Source: Jackrogersella multiformis (taxonomy: Eukaryota; Ascomycota; Sordariomycetes; Xylariales; Hypoxylaceae). Taken from it: a stretch of 64,000 bases of DNA. Each line of letters starts with the position of its first letter. Positions within the stretch are counted from its first letter, which is position 1. Of this stretch, positions 47,994 through 58,567 are shown piece after piece. The notes under the pieces were generated by a model that saw only the letters and a list, made by a program, of their open reading frames with translations, was not told the DNA's origin and made no database searches. Position numbers and translations under genes: made by a program. The DNA is taken from the NCBI GenBank assembly GCA_902806575.1, contig CADCXD010000001.1, forward strand, positions 4,960,001 to 5,024,000, read 5' to 3'.

Positions 47994-48042
47994 GCCTACC
48001 TACCAGGTAGGTCGGTAGGTACGTCGGTAGGTAGGTAGGTAG
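47994..48042. repeat. Tandem GGTAGGTCG/GGTAGGTA tile array
   Basis: CTACCTACCAGGTAGGTCGG followed by further GGTAGGT units, a variant cluster of the dispersed tile family with tetramer GTAG periodicity. Confidence 0.8.
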
Positions 48043-48559
48043 TCAAAACATACACGATGCATTGATGTGATGATACCCAGGTAAGTTAAACCCTCAGTCT
48101 CCGAGACAGTCCTGCGGCTAGTCTGTGGTGGCCTCGATATGCTAAAGACAGTCGACATAGATATCCGGAGTTATCTCCGGAGAAACCGTCTCCCAATGCC
48201 TCGACAGATCGGAGTTATTAGCTGTAATAATATGGTATTCACTCATCGCATAATCTGAAACTTGCCTATTAGCAGTCTCTGTGGGGAATAAAAACATTGG
48301 ATATCAATTTTTTCTTCTTTTAGCTATAGCTAGAATCCTCTACTCCATCTATCACCTGAGATGATAGACAACAACCTAGTGATGTGCCGAGACAAGGAAT
48401 ATGAGTAGACATTATCAAGTCCTCGACAGCAAGTAGTAGAACCACAGCCAGTAATAAAATGAACATGAGTAACTATAGCAAGTTGAACTGCGAACCTCTT
48501 GTTCGCGATTTTGCAACCGATGTCACTTCTGAAATACCTAGACATTTCCGGCACCTTGA

Positions 48560-50524
48560 TCAGAAGCAATACTCTTCCACATGCAAGTAGATTCCTTGAG
48601 CACCGGTGCCCTTATGTACTGCACGTTCGTCGCTTAGCTTAGCCACGCTCGTTCTCACTTTGGCAACTAGGGATTGTCCACCACATACGACTACTCCTGT
48701 TTCACCTCCGGTTGCCTCGACCGCCGCCTTGATGAAGCTAGCTACGTCAGGCCGCGATGACGATTGGTGAATATGCGAGTCGGAGTTTGTACTTGAGACA
48801 CGATTACGCGATCGGCCCATCAATGGCTGAACGACTCCTCCTTCGACGTTCGCCGATGCCTTAACCTCTTCGTCGACGATCTTCTTCTCGTGGTTTGCCG
48901 AAGACGCCGAAGAAGGTGGGAATGACAGAGAACCTAGCGTTTCGAGTTGGCCGTTACCGGTCACAGCGATGTGTACTGCTAGCTCAATGCCCACTGACTT
49001 AGCCTTCTCGATGGCTTCGTGCAGGTGTTCATGGTAGAACCCAACCTCCTCGCCTTGTCTTGCTGCCAATAGAAAGTCTACCCTCTTGGTACATGATGTG
49101 GCCGTAGATTTTAGGACCTTCTCTAGGATGGGGAGGGTATAAGATGCGCCGGTCGAAGCGGAGATGAGGACTAAGGTCTCAAAAATATCCCATCGGGGTG
49201 GATGACCGTACGGGCCTACCACTATCGCTGTTAGGGTCCTCTTACTTTGAGATGTCTCTAGATTTCGGGCAAATTTGTTGAGGCGCTTCGAGAAACCCGA
49301 GTGAGATCGCACTACTAGCTGGATGCTGTTGCAAATACATGTTTCTGGTATCTGATGAGCAGAGGCGATTGTGTACGGATGCGCTTCGAATGGCCCGACT
49401 CTTGGCAGCCACAAGTAGAGGTGCTGTCCTGCACTCCATTTGAAGTGAACATCTTTGATAGTAAGCACCGTCGTAGACTCTCCTATTGGATAAAGCTGTG
49501 TCTGGTGGCCGATCCACTGCGAACCCTCACAACACGAACGGTTCGGACGCAACTTAACATTCTGCCAAAATAGGAGACCCAAGCGAAAAGCGCGGTCGAA
49601 ACATATGATGGCAACCGCGATCCACACGTTGTATTTTGCACTGGCGGGAATATGGCGGTAGACAACCCACAGGAATAGGATGGCTGATAAGACGTGCTGG
49701 ATGACGAAGAACTCGTACGCCATAGATCGAAAAGGCTTAAAAGACGTGATAGTCATCCATAGTAGGATTCCCCAAGCTCCAAATCCGTTTGCAGCTATAC
49801 GCATGTTATTGATCTCGTCCTTGAGCACACCGGATTCAACCCAGCCAGCATAAAAGTACCACCCGTGAACTGTTGTGGTAACCAGCATGGTCCGGGCTAC
49901 CCATCGATGAAGCCAATTTAACCTTTCGTAACTCGTTCCAGTGATTAGTGCGATGATGTTGATTCTAGAGGCCAGGAGGTAGATGAGTGGTACCTGAGTA
50001 ACTGTTACCCAAGCATTACGATACCCGATCCTCTCATAGAAATTCATATCCTGTTTCACGGCATTATTAAACATCATATAGATGATAACAGCCCAGTAGA
50101 CTAGGAGAAGGAGGATATGACCCATGGGTGGCGGCGTCATCCATGATAGACCTCGGATGGGGATGTAGAACTGGGGATAGCTCATTTCCCTGCACAGGGC
50201 AGTTAAGGTTGCCCATGATTGAGTGAATGGGTTGGTAGGTTTGAAGGGGAATTGTATCGAGTGACTTTTGAATTTGCGTAGCCTATGTACAAGAGATTAG
50301 TCCGAGTACATTAAGGCGCCGCAGATATCTCAGCAGTTATTAGCGGGGCCGACTTACCTTGAGCAGTTCAGAATGAAGTTGATGGTTCGAATAACAAGAA
50401 ATAGTGCAACGACTGCTGCAATGAAGTACCAGTAACCTTTGGCGTAAATACGAGGAGGGGTCGAGAGGTCGACAATGCCTGGGAGCTGCATGGCGCCCAT
50501 GTCGCCCATGTCGCCCATATCCAT
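48560..50524 (-). CDS. Ferric reductase / NADPH oxidase-like (FRE family)
   Basis: Two exons: 50524-50358 and 50282-48560 (75-bp phase-2 intron), giving 629 residues. The N terminus has a repeated MGDMGDMGAM, then a first membrane segment (YWYFIAAVVALFLVIRTINF). The ferric reductase-like membrane domain follows (about 95-285). Its paired haem histidines lie in LNWLHRW, TTTVHGWYF, FFVIQHVLS and VVYRHIP. The FAD-binding part includes HFKWSAGQHLYLWLPRVG and HPYTIAS, and the NADPH part VLISASTGASYTLPILE. An inserted disordered loop (about 490-555) and the C-terminal LHVEEYCF complete the protein. It moves electrons from cytosolic NADPH across the plasma membrane to reduce extracellular Fe(III) or Cu(II) before uptake. 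Expected to be metal-regulated, but I did not identify a convincing proximal regulator site. Confidence 0.93.
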
Positions 50525-50748
50525 CTTTACGAGCTTCCACCTCTTATTTATTGTTGATATAGACCAGAAAACATAGACATAAACATGCAGCGACAGTAGT
50601 CGACCGACTGTTTATGCTGTCGAAGACAAAGTCTAGAATATCGGGGCTTGGCACGAGAGACACGCAGACATCGTAGAATTCACACAGGGTAAAATTCACA
50701 CGACGCTGATCGACAATGACCTCATCAAGTAATTTGTCTTGGTCAAGA

Positions 50749-50797
50749 AGAAAAAGAAAAAGAAAAAGAAAAAGAAAAAGAAAAAGAAAAAGAAAAG
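50749..50797. repeat. AAAAAG hexamer microsatellite
   Basis: About eight tandem copies of AAAAAG, 225 bp upstream of the ferric reductase start. Likely length-variable. Confidence 0.9.
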
Positions 50798-50956
50798 GAG
50801 GTTGAAACCCGTGTATGAGACGTCTCGTCTTGGCTTGTTTAGTTCTGACTTAAAGGTGTGAACTGATCTGAGTAGGAGTTGGAAGGCGACGTGATAATTG
50901 ATGGTAGGAGGGAGAGATGATGGAGGAAGATCTGGGTCAAACCAGATGAAATGTTA

Positions 50957-50994
50957 GGTGGGTGGGTAGGTACCTAGGTAGGTAGGTAGGTAGA
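50957..50994. repeat. Cluster of GGTACCTAGG/TAGG tiles
   Basis: GGTGGGTGGGTAGGTACCTA followed by TAGG tetramer repeats. A local expansion of the TAGG unit within the dispersed tile family. Confidence 0.85.
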
Positions 50995-53071
50995 GTGGGA
51001 ACTATCAGGGTGGTAACCTTTGAACTTAGGTAACGAGATGGATCGTTGAACCGGGTAGGTGGGTGATATTGATCCTACCTCTTACATGTAGTGTAGGTAG
51101 GTAGGCGATCTCGTGGTGAAAGAACCTATACGTACCTATTTAGCCTACCTAGGTAGGTAAGGCAGGTGTACCTGCATCGACGGGATCTGCCCATTGCCCC
51201 TACCCCCGCGGGATGGATTCGATAAAGGGTACGATAAAGGGTACGTACCCATGAGTTACAGGTACCTGTAAATCGCGTTAACTACAACCTCGACACGTAC
51301 TGAAAGCTCACATGTACGTAATAATGCACCACGGCATGAGTCCCGTGAAGGAACTTATTTGCAAACATCATCGGGGTTGATCTGTTTGCTATCCATATAC
51401 TCTCTTATTCTAGTTGTACATAATCTATTAAGCGATCTGCCTACCTGAGTAAGTAGTACCTGAAGGACTTTGAAACCACCTCTAGGTACCCATAATTTCG
51501 CCGCTGTCATACACCTCAAGCTGGTACCTACCTACATGTAGAGAGCGAATCTAAACGCCTTGTAAGACTGGACTCAGTGTGTACCTACGTACGTGGTAGA
51601 GGGAACCACTTTGATGCCTTATCAAGTAGGTACGTCCCTCACAACTGAATTTCTAGTTGTTCTTTTTCTATCTAGTAGGTATAAGCTGAAATGCTGAAAT
51701 GCCTCCACAACCTGCTCAAATAGCCTCAATTGGTAACCTATAGCCACCGATAAGGAGAAGAAACAGGTGGGGTAGGGTCTAGATGGCCCAAGATTACGGA
51801 AGTTAGGTAGGGGGGGCATGTCGTTTGTGGGGATATCCCCTGTAATGCAAGGTCCATCCTACTCTAAGGGACCATACCCCACACTTCCAAGGTTTTTAAC
51901 GATGGCGATGATACCCCATCCTTCCTGTATGGACTAGGTATAGATATATTGAGATCTTATTCTATATGAAGTATTAACGAGTGTAGACAAAGTTATTAAG
52001 TACATACCTAGGTACTTAAGTATGATCAAAACATTGTTTTTTTATTGTACCTTAGGTACCTAAATAACCTTACCTTTTAAGTAATTTAAACGTGCATTCC
52101 ATCATTATTATCGTCACGAGTCTACCAAGGTAGGCTGGTGTTCAGTACCAGATGATGAAAGGGCAAGATCTCGCGATTAGATTCAGCCTATGAATTTACA
52201 TACATATGTTATGCGTGCATGAGGATAATGATACATGTGTAAATATTTTTCGTATCAGGTACACATGTGTATTAAAGCACAGGTACTTCGTCTCCTCAGT
52301 ACCTACCTACATGTAGGTAGGTAGATACCTAAGTCTCGTGCTATTGTGCTATTGACGCGCAGGAACGAACATCTGCTGCACGTTCTAGAGCTCTACAACG
52401 GCCGTATGATGTAACCCCAGTATGAATCTATAGGTATTACCCTAGGTAGGTAGGTAGGTAGTGTACAAGTACAGACCTGACCTTCCCTGTGCATCCAAAC
52501 AGCCCAAACGTTCTTTCCCCAGCCCATTCCAGAGTCCAGGGAGGTCCAGACTCGCGTCTTCATACCCCAGTTGATCTCCAGATTACCTAGGTAGGCACGT
52601 TTAGAGGTATGTTTAGAAGGTACGTTCTGATGTTTGTTATAACTACCTAGGTACCTAGCTACGTAGCTAAGATAAATTGGTCACCCTTCGATCCTTTTTT
52701 TCTGTTTCGTGGTTTCGTGGTTTCGTGATCCCATCTTTCGTCTCATACCACTCCACAACCATCAACTTCTTCACCTACACAGTATCACGAAGCGTCATGC
52801 TCTGATCCTCTTTTTTCCTTTTCCTGTAACTGACGCGATCCTACTATTTCGTCATTCAGCAGCTTGTCTTACCTAAAAAGGGTTCCATCTACAGGTATTT
52901 GGCCGTCTCTATCCCTCTTTACCTATTACATTACCCATCTGGTCACTCTACGCGTTTCCTTTGTCCCTTTATTCCTGATTCAGCACTTTCTCGAGACACA
53001 ATAGGCATCCCACCAAAATTTCTTTTATAACTTGCAAATCAGCTGAACAATAAACAGAACAGACAAGCACA

Positions 53072-53809
53072 ATGCATTCCGTCTCGCCTCACAAGGCGGC
53101 GATGCTGCTCCTCGTGGGCGGCATTCATGCCCACTTCACTGTCCAGCACCCTCCCACTGTCGGTCCTTTCAATGACGATAACGAGGGTACCAAGCCCTGT
53201 GGTGGCTACAACCCTAGCATTGACGACGTGGTGATCACTGATTTCCATGTCGGTGGTGATGTCATCGCCACTACTCTCACCCACCCTCAGGGTGCTTGGC
53301 TGTACCGCGTCACCACTGATCCGGCTCCCCATGAGGGTACCAACTGGACCGAATTCTACCCCATCTTCGAGCAGAGTGGCGCTGGTCCCTACTGCAGCCC
53401 TCATGTCACCGTCCCCGATGAATTCATCGGCAAGAAGGGCTACGTCGGCCTCGTCTCGCATGCCGTTGATGGTTTACTATACCAGGTATGTAGCATGGAT
53501 TATATATGGTTAAAATGCCTATTCGTTTCTTTCTCTAACTCTATATTCTTTCTCCAGTGCTGCGGTGTCAACTTCGTCAAGGGCACTGCCACCCCACCTG
53601 ATGATTGCAAGAACTCATCGAGTGTCTCGACCTCATACATCGATGATCCCATTCTATCTGGCAACCCTAGCGACCCAGGCGCCGCTGCTTCGTCTGATGA
53701 GCATGTCCCCAATGACGGCGCCTCGAATAAGAGCCAGTCGCTGCAGGCTCTTGGCGGCATGTTCATGGTTGGCATGATGGCTGCTCTGGGTGCAATTTTC
53801 ATGGGTTGA
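53072..53809 (+). CDS. BIM1/X325-type copper-binding, GPI-anchored protein (LPMO-like fold)
   Basis: Two exons: 53072-53485 and 53558-53809 (72-bp phase-0 intron, GTATGT to CCAG), giving 221 residues. A signal peptide (1-20, ending GGIHA) is followed by mature His21, the N-terminal half of a copper histidine brace. The start HFTVQHPPTVGPFNDDNEGT and the next residues KPCGGY match the X325 family. Further marks are FHVGGD, LTHPQGAWLYR (candidate second His), SPHVTVPDEFIGKKG and CCGVNFVKG restored at the exon join. A Ser/Asn-rich tail and a hydrophobic C terminus (LGGMFMVGMMAALGAIFMG) indicate a GPI anchor. Characterised relatives (Cryptococcus Bim1/Cbi1, Laetisaria LaX325) bind Cu(II) without oxidative polysaccharide cleavage, and the yeast-form proteins help copper import. 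It is therefore probably a cell-wall copper acquisition factor. Confidence 0.88.
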   Translation: MHSVSPHKAAMLLLVGGIHAHFTVQHPPTVGPFNDDNEGTKPCGGYNPSIDDVVITDFHVGGDVIATTLTHPQGAWLYRVTTDPAPHEGTNWTEFYPIFEQSGAGPYCSPHVTVPDEFIGKKGYVGLVSHAVDGLLYQVCSMDYIWLKCLFVSFSNSIFFLQCCGVNFVKGTATPPDDCKNSSSVSTSYIDDPILSGNPSDPGAAASSDEHVPNDGASNKSQSLQALGGMFMVGMMAALGAIFMG

Positions 53810-54528
53810 AATTGTAGAAGGCATGGACTAGATCGGGGTTTGACATAGATGGTTTGTGTGTTTTCTTTCACGCGATGCATTAATTCACTTCACGCAATAA
53901 CAACTGTGGTTCTTGCGAATTGACCGAAGTTTGAAGATGCGGTGCAGCATACTCCAACCGGCACTCAACAAGGTCATAAAAGGTTTTCTTTCACCAAATC
54001 CTATGGCATAGGTAGATACCCCAGATATGAATTGCGGACTACGTTACTACAATAAGATTCTATTCTTAGAATAAGCCTATAAATGGTGATGCTACTCGTG
54101 ATATATTTTTCTTACCCTAACTTTAGCCACTTGACTACCACCACTGTAACGTGACAAGCGAGGAAACTTACTGGAACAAGATTCACTAAGAAGCTACCTA
54201 GGTCCTGGCCAACAAGTTACTGGGTTGGCACAAGTCGATAAGAGAGGTAACACGATAACCGCAAGTGTCTCGGGGTTTCAATCCGGCATCAACAATGCCG
54301 CAAGCTAGGCTGTCATCCTGAAAAGGAGATATAAAAATCATCCAAAGTGCTAACCTACTCGGAAAACTGTGGCAGAAGAATACTGCGGTGAACTCATGTC
54401 AACATAGTAAATTCTCTCTCCAAAGGGTATATAATATATAATCGTCTTTTTTATTCCATTCCATCCCATCCCATCCTGCCCAATCCCCTACCCGTTCCAC
54501 CATCCCGTCATCCGGGCGTAGGCATGAT
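53810..54528. other. Convergent 3' region, 719 bp
   Basis: Lies between the BIM1-like gene (plus) and the multidomain protease gene (minus). It contains a short CCCAT-type array (54455-54476). A loose A-box/B-box pair at 54206-54284 does not fold as a tRNA. No gene supported. Confidence 0.5.
54455..54476. repeat. CCATC/CCATT pentamer array
   Basis: TCCATTCCATCCCATCCCAT-type pentamer repeat, just downstream of the multidomain protease stop codon. Confidence 0.8.
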
Positions 54529-57500
54529 CTATAGTTTCATTTTATCCATATCAGAAGCCAAGGTCCTGCTGGCATCCTGGCGGTCACAAGGCTGTTCCCG
54601 CCTAACGGCCGAGTGTCGTTTGGATGCCTTCGGCTCTCCGTCGCCCCTAGTCTCGGCATCGGGACTTCTAGCGTGCGTCTCTTGGAGATGGGGAACCTCC
54701 TCGTCTTCTTCCTTCTCTCCGACCACGTTTCCCTGCTCGCTCCAGTCGTCCAGGTCGGAAATATCGACTGCCTCGTCATCGGCATCGCGCTCGGCAAGGC
54801 TGATTACGGCCTTGCCCCCCGGTAGTCGTATATCCCGTGCCTCTAGTGTTTCGGCGATATCGAGAAGTAGTACTTCCATCGGACATATGTAAGCAACCTG
54901 CTTGCGCTCGCTCCAGGCCAGGACATGCCCGCAGAGGCGACCGTATGGCCGATCAACAATCCATGCACCTGAGTCGCCGGGGACGCCTAGAGGAAGATTA
55001 GAGTGACGGTACACCCTGGGCGGGTCTTCCGTGGCTGGAAGACGGTACCCGCGCGGGGTCGAGCATCTGCCGCTGATCTGGTACGTGTGACTTGGAGACG
55101 TTCGGCCGTATATCTTAACGGAAGTTAAGGCCGGTAGAATTTTACCCATCTATAAAAATGGTCGGAATTTTTAGCCGGAATCACATGTAAAGTCTAAGAT
55201 AGGGATTGGAGATTTGAAATGTCACCAACACTTACCTGTAACCCGCTTGTACGTGCAATACATTGGACCTCTAGGCCTGGTAGAGAGCTCGCTGGAACTA
55301 CTTCCGTCGGGTGGATGCTTCCTACTGAGGTTGTGGAGCGGACACTAACAGACGCGGCACGAGGGATCAGATTATTTGGTGGCAATCTCTCGTCCTGGAA
55401 ATCGAAAAGAGCCCAGTCGATCTCGTGAACAAGACCGTTCGCATTGCGCCTACGTATTCCCGACGAGGCGTAGAATTCACCAAGCCTGTATGTGTCGATA
55501 TGATCCTGGCCAACAAATTAGTTTCCTGTATAAAGCCACAAAGGATTGTGCTGCAGGCTCCATGACGACTGCATTGCATTAAAGACAAGCTTACCTCATC
55601 CATGGTCTCTTCTGAGGGATAGAATCCTTCGGGCACGTCGTCGAGGGCAGGCTGGGTGACTATGTATCCTGTATACACGCTATTTAGCTGTAGATCTGAG
55701 AATGGAGATCGTTGAACGAAAGTGGTTATGATTTTTGGTAAATATTGTAAAGAATAGGTAGTTTGCCGAGAAACCTTTTTGTATTGTTGTAGTCTGAGAC
55801 TAGGATGCATGCTTGGGAGGGAATCCTACATACCGTCTCCACAGCCTGGCTCTACACCTGGTATATCTCCGGGCTCGATGAATTCTTCCTCATCGCTATC
55901 CTCCTCCTCGTCACTAGTGAAGTCCGTGAGGGAGAGCTCTGATTCTGAATCTGAGAATTCTTCTGCAAAGTCATCACTGCTATCCTCAGTTGAAGATTCT
56001 CCTTCGCCAAGGTGTGCTATGCCTTCAATCGCCATACTACGACGGGGAGGAGCATTGGCCCTCTTTGGTCCCTCGGTTAGATTCGAAGGGACTGACTGGA
56101 CTTCCGGATCATCTAGCATATGATGGACTGTCATTCCGTACGGTTTGTCGTCGACGACGATGAGACCCCCAAAGCTGACAGGTGGAAGGTGTTTGTCGCC
56201 TATCCATGCACCAATGCTAGCACCATTTTGCGGCTTCTCCTGGTAGCCGGGGTTCGCGGCTTCAGGTTCACCCCGGCCCCCTTCGCTTTCATTATCGTAC
56301 TCACTAGGAGAGCTGGAATACAAGCTCTTGGCCGTATCCCTCATGGGTACTTTCCGGGAGCGTACCATGGACCCACGACAAACCTTCAAACCAAATTCCG
56401 TTGTCCCATCAAAGAATACACCCAGCTTCTTCTTTAGTATTCCCCGAACCTTGCTCACCGATGTACAAACAACTAAAACAGTAGGCTTAATCTTCTGAGG
56501 TGATTCCCCGATCGATTCGAGTGAGATCTCAACGGACTCGGGATTCTTGCGATAGAACTGGCGCAAAGCTAGGTTGATTTGGGGCATAAGAGTACTGTGC
56601 CATTGTTCAATCGCCTCTGTTGATAGCGGCACTTGGGGATACAGTCGAAGCTTAGGCTGTAGGTCTCTCGATCTCCCTGATGCGGTAGCCAAAGGCTTCT
56701 CGGCTAATAGTCTGTTAATATTGAAAAGTATAGCCAAGATAACGGGGTCTATCTTACAGTGAGTGGCCTGCTTGCTATCAGCTTCAACCACCGCTGCTGC
56801 TTGTTCAGTTGTCAATGCTTGCGCATTAGTTCCAAGAGCAGTTTTCGCACTAGCGGATGGGCCTGCTAGAGGCTCGGTTGTAGTCTCGAGTCTACTTTCT
56901 CCCCTGGAAAATCTGTCCTGCTCGTCGCCCAACCTCTCATCTAACCCACTTAATCCATCTAAGATACAACAGGCTTCTAGGTAGCGGCTAACCCTGATTT
57001 GGGTTTGGCTTAAGATCTCTTCGGTAGAGCCGGGATGTTCAAGCTCTTGGTCAACCGCATTCCAACACGCCTGGACAGCTCTCATATACGGAGTGCCACA
57101 ACGTATCGCTAACTGCTGAAGGACGGATTCCGAGATGCTGGGGGATGTCTGATTCGGAACAAGGTTCTCGAGCTGGGTCCAGAGACCGATAGATACGAGC
57201 ATCATCGCCAAGGAATACAAGTCTAGAGTCCTAGTATCGCTGTTCGATGTAAGAGGCGAATGACGGGTCGTTCTGGGGTCGAGCGGATGGCGGTGTAACA
57301 GAAAAGTCGACGGAGGCTGGCTATGTGTAGATTCCTCGGGGAAGACGTCGAAGGTCGATAAGAGGGGCCGCCTGACATCCACTTCACCTACGGGCATTCC
57401 GGGGTCGTTCCCAACGGTATTGCAGAAAGATATTGCGGAGGAATTGAGGTTCCCATGAGTGATGCCTCGGGCGTGCATATCAAATACCGTGTTAGCCAGA

Positions 57501-58567
57501 TTATGAGCAAGGCGGAACTTAGCTTCTAGCATTGGTTCGAAATCTGGTCGATTGAGAAGCTCGCCGAGTGTGCACAAGTTGTCCAGAGGGTTCTGGGTGA
57601 AGTTTTCAAAAGTTACCGGATTGAAACCAGGAGGGAATTGATAGATCAGAGCCAACCTCGACTGCGTCATGTCTTCGTAGTAGCCTAGAAGAAGAGGGAG
57701 ACCTATCCACGAACCGGGCGACCTTTGTGAATCTGTCTGAAGCCCCGCGCTCAGTTTCTCGAATCGCGACAGATCTGGCATAATTCCAGTCGTGGAATAT
57801 ATCGGATCGAACGGCGCGTATTCCACGAGTAGCGGAGACGAAGGTTGCGGCCCTTGCCGATGGGTCAATTCAACATAGGCTTGCTTACCCATGAAGAAAA
57901 TCTCCTGGGGTCGATCCTGTGCCGTTTCCGTCTCTGATATCGGCATAACTTGCATCGACTTCAAGCTTGTCAGGGTTTGAATATCGATCTGTTGGGGGGT
58001 TTGGATCCTGGTAGAACTATAAGTCCGTAGATCCTCGGTCGAGGCGGTAGACTTGGATGACCTTGCTAGTGCAGAAGACATGGCCATAGAAGACCGCGTT
58101 CTAGATAGTTCGCAAAGAGTATCAATTGATGCTGTCAGATCCTTAACTAGATCTTCGAATCTCCCCTTGTCCCAGATGATTAAGGGAACTTTTCGATCAC
58201 CAGATGCCTTCTCCGATATTTTCTCGCTTCCAACGGTTTGCCTAGAAGCAAGCCACAGAGGTTCGGCCTCAGCAAGAATGTCCTTGATAGTAGCCATGAT
58301 ACTGCCCACGAGGTCGCTTAAGCCTGCCTTTGATAGAGACTCGTCAATTTCGGCAGCCTGGTTAGGGTCAGACCACTCCAAACCCCAACTAACCAGGCGG
58401 TCCTTTTGGATTCGTAGCTTGCGATGAAGGGCTTTGATATCGGGGTCATCAAGGATTGGGGCCGACTCTTTGACGAAGTCGGAAGACTTCTTGGTGTCAT
58501 TGTAAAGCCTACTGAGCCGACGCTGGAAAGGTAGTTGGAACCCGCCTCGGGGAAGAAAGGACTCCAT
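54529..58567 (-). CDS. HeLo-like / pseudokinase / trypsin-like serine protease multidomain protein
   Basis: Four exons: 58567-55834, 55668-55595, 55505-55236 and 55149-54529. Signals are good and phases agree, giving 1,232 residues from the first ATG (MESFLPRGGF). Residues 25-110 are helical and resemble HeLo/HET-s-type domains (LRIQKDRLVSWGLEW, DESLSKAGL, IKDILAEAEPLW). Residues 225-500 align with a protein kinase fold, but the catalytic loop reads HGNLNSSA (371-378) instead of HRDLKxxN and no DFG is seen, so it is a pseudokinase. Residues 690-1150 look like a PA-clan serine protease: His815/816 in GMTVHHML, Asp966 in HEIDWALF and Ser1086 in GVPGDSGAW. Between His and Asp sits an acidic insert (855-900). 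The C-terminal 80 residues are acidic and disordered. Probable role: signalling or cell-death protease (inferred). Domain names need profile searches. Confidence 0.78.

Larger units (their letters stand above)
43363..48559. other. Largest gene-poor stretch, about 5.2 kb
   Basis: No confident gene. Open frames of 75-90 codons at 44133-44384 (minus, ATG), 44795-45022 (minus, ATG) and 45778-46497 (plus) have no recognisable family and no partner exons I could join. They may be relics. Contents include a G-rich tract (43982-43999), an A18 run (47466-47483) and tiles at 45169-45192, 47055, 47275-47350, 47635-47652, 47700 and 47994-48042. A weak tRNA-derived, SINE-like head lies near 47900-47965. 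Confidence 0.5.
50525..53071. other. Divergent promoter region of the metal genes, about 2.5 kb
   Basis: Separates the ferric reductase (minus) from the BIM1-like gene (plus). It contains an AAAAAG array (50749-50797), a duplicated CGATAAAGGGTA (about 51219-51246) and tiles at 50957-50994, 51139-51160, 52305-52323, 52441-52462, 52587 and 52645-52657. No gene supported. Its length and position between two metal-related genes make it a candidate for shared regulation, although distance argues against it. Confidence 0.5.

Noticed and set aside
50749..50797. Regularly repeated hexamers considered as a CRISPR-like array
   Set aside because: There are no spacers, and the genome is eukaryotic. This is a microsatellite.
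54206..54284. Possible tRNA on the plus strand (TGGCCAAC...GGTTGGC followed by GGTTTCAATCC)
   Set aside because: Only a three-pair D-type stem forms. The T arm pairs at two positions and no acceptor stem can be drawn.
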